Source of the DNA: an uncultured Erysipelotrichaceae bacterium
GTDB lineage: Bacteria > Bacillota_I > Bacilli_A > Erysipelotrichales > Erysipelotrichaceae
Direction of reading: 5' to 3'
Length of the DNA stretch: 42,006 nt
NCBI GenBank assembly: GCA_934675465.1
Contig: CAKUQM010000013.1
Location: forward strand, 1 to 42,006
The notes under the pieces were generated by a model that was not told where the DNA came from, did not search any database, and saw nothing but the letters and a program-made list of their open reading frames with translations. Both the position numbers and the translations under genes were made by a program. This document shows, one piece after another, positions 39,505 through 42,006 of this stretch (within the stretch, counting starts at the first letter, position 1; every line of letters begins with the position of its first letter).

Positions 39505-39729
39505 ATGATTGTTAATAAACAAAAAGGTTTCCATAATTGAAATTAATCAAAATTTTTCTAAAGTTGCTAAAATTGCTAGTGAAGAAGGTTCTGTCGTTGC
39601 AACGCAAAACAACAAACTAGAATATATTTTGCTAAAAAATCAATAACAACCAAAATTATGAAACTGCCGACAATGCAGAACTTGATGCTATTTCTAAAAA
39701 GTGATGCATCAAAATATGAAAGCATGTAA
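39505..39729 (+). pseudogene. Decayed homologue of the small gene that precedes fic
   Basis: After TTGGAG and ATG 39505 the frame breaks early, but two later stretches match the 55-residue product of 17949-18116: NQNFSKVAKIASEE (from 39545) against NQKFSKVSEITSVED, and YETADNAELDAISKK (from 39657, one frame over) against FEIADNEEVETISKK. At least two frame changes and stops separate them. No fic gene follows; a terminator does. This is the relic of a second Fic pair whose toxin gene is gone. Confidence 0.75.
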
Positions 39730-39741
39730 AAATACCGCTTG

Positions 39742-39769
39742 CAAGAGTAGCAATACTCTTGTTTTTTTT
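39742..39769 (+). terminator. Intrinsic terminator after the decayed gene
   Basis: CAAGAGTA, loop GCAA, TACTCTTG, then eight T: a textbook terminator, still intact. Confidence 0.92.
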
Positions 39770-39777
39770 GATTTATA

Positions 39778-39803
39778 AAAGGCAAGCGTATTAGCTTGCC
39801 TTT
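39778..39803 (-). terminator. Terminator of the GT8 gene
   Basis: AAAGGCAAGC and GCTTGCCTTT form a 10-bp stem whose six-base loop contains the gene's stop codon. On the minus strand TTTTAT follows. Confidence 0.8.
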
Positions 39804-40579
39804 AGTTCTTCATAGAAACAATCTAGTTGTCCTAGATAATTATCTTTCCAAGGTTTATTACGACCACAATAATGGATGATTACAGTGTTTTTTCTTATTG
39901 ATTCAAGAGTTAGTTTATTCTTAGGGTTGCGCATATTATAGAAGTTAATCATACGATCACTAAGATTATATTTAGTGTAATCAAGAAGTTTAGTCTTTTT
40001 ACCATAAAGGGCAGTTAAGATGTCTTGATCAAATAGTACTAACTGTTTCTTGTGTTTGTTCGCATAGTCTAGAATTTGTTGCTTAGATAGACTGTTACGT
40101 AGTTCATTTAAGTTCATTAGTAGAACACCTGTATTGATATAGGGAGTATCTAAATCAATATTTAATCTAATGCAGTTCATAGTGGTCATCGCATCACTTA
40201 TGTGAGTGCAGGCTGCATATGAATAGTTTTCTAGTGCTGTGTTATATAGTTCTTTAAGACTATTGATAACGACAATATCAACATCTAGATATAGAATTCT
40301 ATCTAAGTTGTTTGGAAGTAGTAATGGTGCAAACAATCTGTAATAGATTTCTAGTGGGTATCTAGATGATATTGGGAAGTCTTTGAATTCATTTTCGTCT
40401 ATTTCAATGAAGCGAAATGTTTGAGACTTGAATGAATTAATAAGATTATTTTTATCATCATTAGATAGATCGTGATGAAGGATGTAGAAGTCGATATCTT
40501 GATCGTATCTAATGATTGATTTAATACAGTTTTTAGTTAGTTCAATAAATCTTGAGTTAATAGAAAATAAGATGTTCAT
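39791..40579 (-). CDS. Glycosyltransferase family 8 protein
   Basis: This 262-residue protein has the GT8 layout: ILFSINSRFIELTKNCIKSI at the start, the metal-binding DVD near residue 99 (ILYLDVDIVVINSLKELY), INTGVLLMNLNELR near 147, FDQDILTALYGKKTKLLD near 183 and the C-terminal HYCGRNKPWK near 240 with the second metal ligand. GT8 enzymes retain configuration and use UDP-glucose or UDP-galactose, often for lipopolysaccharide-like or surface glycans. It lies ten bases after brnQ; no Shine-Dalgarno site is visible, but TAATAT ends six bases before the ATG. Confidence 0.9.
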   Translation of the reverse strand: MNILFSINSRFIELTKNCIKSIIRYDQDIDFYILHHDLSNDDKNNLINSFKSQTFRFIEIDENEFKDFPISSRYPLEIYYRLFAPLLLPNNLDRILYLDVDIVVINSLKELYNTALENYSYAACTHISDAMTTMNCIRLNIDLDTPYINTGVLLMNLNELRNSLSKQQILDYANKHKKQLVLFDQDILTALYGKKTKLLDYTKYNLSDRMINFYNMRNPKNKLTLESIRKNTVIIHYCGRNKPWKDNYLGQLDCFYEELKAS

Positions 40580-40588
40580 GAACTAATA

Positions 40589-41893
40589 TTAACACTTTTT
40601 GAATTTGTTAATTAATATACTTACTACTAAAAGTACTAGGGCTACTGATAACCAGGCAAAGTCTAGATTATATAGTGGTAATAGCTTTGTTAAGTTTGTA
40701 AGAAGTGGAATGCTAATGTTGATTCCTTCTAGCGCGTGGATAACAGCTACTACAGTAACACCACCTACAACTAGTGGATAAACATATTTGTTGTCTTTCC
40801 AAAGCTTATCAGTAAGGCCTAAGATAATTAGTACAATTGATTCTGGGTAGATGGCATTTAGTACTGGTACTGAGATGCTTAGAATCATGTTTAGTCCTAG
40901 GTTACAAATTAAGAATGAGAAGACTGTTATTAGGATTGCCCAAGTCTTGTATGATAGTTTCTTGAATTGAATTTCAAAGAATTGTGAGATTGAGTTGATT
41001 AATCCAACACAGGTTGTTAGGCATGCTAATGTGAAGATTAATGCTAGTATAAAGGCTCCAAATTCACCAAATACTTCTTGCACAATGCATCTAAGTGTCC
41101 AGGCACCATTATCAAGTAGGGCATAGACACCTGAGCTACACATGCCCATGTAAGATAGCATCATATAGACTAGGGCTAGTATGGTTCCTGCGAATAAACA
41201 GGCAAGATATGTGTAGTGCATACGGTCTTTCTTCTCTTCTAGTCCAAATGATTTTAGAGTTGTTGCGATAACTAGTCCAAAGTTAAGGGCTGCAATAGCG
41301 TCCATAGTGTTGTAGCCTTCGGTGAAGCCTTTTAAGAAGGCATTTGATGCGTATGCTTCAACTGGGTTGGCGATATTGACTTCGCCTCTAAATAAGAAGT
41401 TTATAAATAATAATACTAATAGTGTTAATAGAGTTGGTGTTAATACTTTACCAATTCTATCTACTAGTTTCTTTGGGTTTAAGCATAGCCATAGTGCTGT
41501 TGCGAAGAATAAAAGAGAATAGATTAACATAGCTACATTTAAGTTATAGCTTTCTGGTAAGTATGGGGCAATGGCCATTTCAAAAGGAACTGAGGCAGCT
41601 CTTGGAATACCAAGGCCAGGTCCAATTGATAAGTAGATTAGTAGTGTGATTATTACTGCAAATCTTTTGCCTACTTTAGCGCCTAGTTTGTCTAGCCCTT
41701 CAAATTTGGCTACAACGATAATGCCTAGTACTGGTAGTATGACGGCAGTGATAATAAAGCCACACATGGCTATCATTGTGGTGTTTCCTGCACTTTGTCC
41801 TAAGAATGGCGGAAAGATTAAATTTCCTGCTCCAAAGAACAGTGAGAATAGCATGAAGCTTATTAGCATGATTTGTCTTTTTTCTAATTTCAT
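40589..41893 (-). CDS. brnQ: Branched-chain amino acid carrier, BrnQ family
   Basis: This 434-residue protein has about twelve membrane helices and the family's N-terminal signature FSLFFGAGNLIFPPFLGQSA near 17-36, followed by GPGLGIPRAASVPFEMAI near 92-109. BrnQ proteins take up leucine, isoleucine and valine with sodium or protons. AGGGGGA precedes the ATG. The leader upstream carries four C-tracts complementary to that ribosome site, which suggests translational control. Confidence 0.93.
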   Translation of the reverse strand: MKLEKRQIMLISFMLFSLFFGAGNLIFPPFLGQSAGNTTMIAMCGFIITAVILPVLGIIVVAKFEGLDKLGAKVGKRFAVIITLLIYLSIGPGLGIPRAASVPFEMAIAPYLPESYNLNVAMLIYSLLFFATALWLCLNPKKLVDRIGKVLTPTLLTLLVLLFINFLFRGEVNIANPVEAYASNAFLKGFTEGYNTMDAIAALNFGLVIATTLKSFGLEEKKDRMHYTYLACLFAGTILALVYMMLSYMGMCSSGVYALLDNGAWTLRCIVQEVFGEFGAFILALIFTLACLTTCVGLINSISQFFEIQFKKLSYKTWAILITVFSFLICNLGLNMILSISVPVLNAIYPESIVLIILGLTDKLWKDNKYVYPLVVGGVTVVAVIHALEGINISIPLLTNLTKLLPLYNLDFAWLSVALVLLVVSILINKFKKC

Positions 41894-41896
41894 AAT

Positions 41897-41992
41897 GTCC
41901 CCCTATAAACAAAAAAAGCTCATCTCAATGGCTAATCAAATTTTCTGGGGGTTTGTAACTTGGGGGTTTAAACCGGGGGACAAACTTGGGGG
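41897..41992 (-). promoter_or_regulatory. brnQ leader with C-tracts complementary to its ribosome site
   Basis: On the plus strand five-G tracts lie at 41947, 41962, 41975 and 41988, with 13-15 bp steps; the transcript of brnQ would carry them as CCCCC. The ribosome site reads GGGGGAC (41903-41897, minus strand), and the tract at 41981-41975 reads GUCCCCC, an exact 7-base complement. The DNA strand with G-tracts could also form a long-loop quadruplex. The promoter is probably beyond the window edge. Confidence 0.55.
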
Positions 41993-42006
41993 TCTGAATA
42001 ATAATA

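Overview
The window looks like a chromosomal segment of a low-GC Firmicute. By eye roughly two thirds of bases are A or T, the standard code is used (TGA is a stop), Shine-Dalgarno sites of the AGGAGG type are common, and the families present include a mannose-type PTS, a LytTR two-component pair, YitT, an LTA-synthase-like sulfatase, BrnQ and GT8. Erysipelotrichia or a close relative is my best guess, but no rRNA or tRNA is present to prove it. No CRISPR array, tRNA, rRNA or intact transposase was seen.

Layout. 1-9.5 kb: a possible IS21-type end, two GNAT acetyltransferases, a stand-alone GMP-synthase ATP-pyrophosphatase subunit, a HAD phosphatase, a Gfo/Idh/MocA oxidoreductase, the decayed tail of an AlbA_2-type protein, then a LytTR regulator, a soluble GHKL kinase and a two-subunit ABC exporter that probably form one signalling/export unit. 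9.6-15.2 kb: an intact AlbA_2/HATPase protein with an internal eight-copy DNA repeat, an LTA-synthase-like membrane sulfatase, CutC and YitT.

15.2-21.3 kb is an accessory region of nucleotide-based protein modification genes: three Fic proteins of different classes (one with Gln in place of the catalytic His, one with its own inhibitory helix and winged helix, one paired with a small upstream gene), then macro domain + HTH, vWA, a tiny membrane peptide and a second macro domain protein. The first two Fic genes each lie behind an operator array with a period of about 52 bp and alternating orientation, using different but related core sequences.

21.3-30.3 kb is a defence-like island. A sigma-70 factor with an unusual N-terminal helical repeat diverges from a tight four-gene operon: PLD-nuclease/SF2 helicase, a 57-residue protein, a DndD/SMC-like ATPase and a 145-residue unknown. 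A complete DpnII-type GATC restriction-modification cassette (two methylases and the endonuclease) converges on it, and the two share a bidirectional terminator. The sigma-plus-four-gene unit matches no named system I can recall and is my main candidate for something undescribed.

30.3-33.3 kb: a TIM-barrel protein, a membrane-anchored HTH gene overlapping an erythromycin-esterase-like gene, a DUF523 gene and a probable structured small RNA. 33.3-39.4 kb: a SIS-domain sugar-phosphate enzyme divergent from mannose-family PTS genes IIA-IIB-IIC-IID, followed by a membrane-anchored helical protein, a HAD phosphatase and a GntR/UTRA regulator. This is a catabolic locus, probably for an amino sugar or glycated amine. 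39.4-42 kb: a decayed copy of the small gene that precedes the third Fic gene, a GT8 glycosyltransferase and a BrnQ carrier whose leader has C-tracts complementary to its own ribosome binding site.

A recurring feature is genes that lack a Shine-Dalgarno site and have a -10-like hexamer 6-9 bases before the ATG, which suggests leaderless mRNAs.
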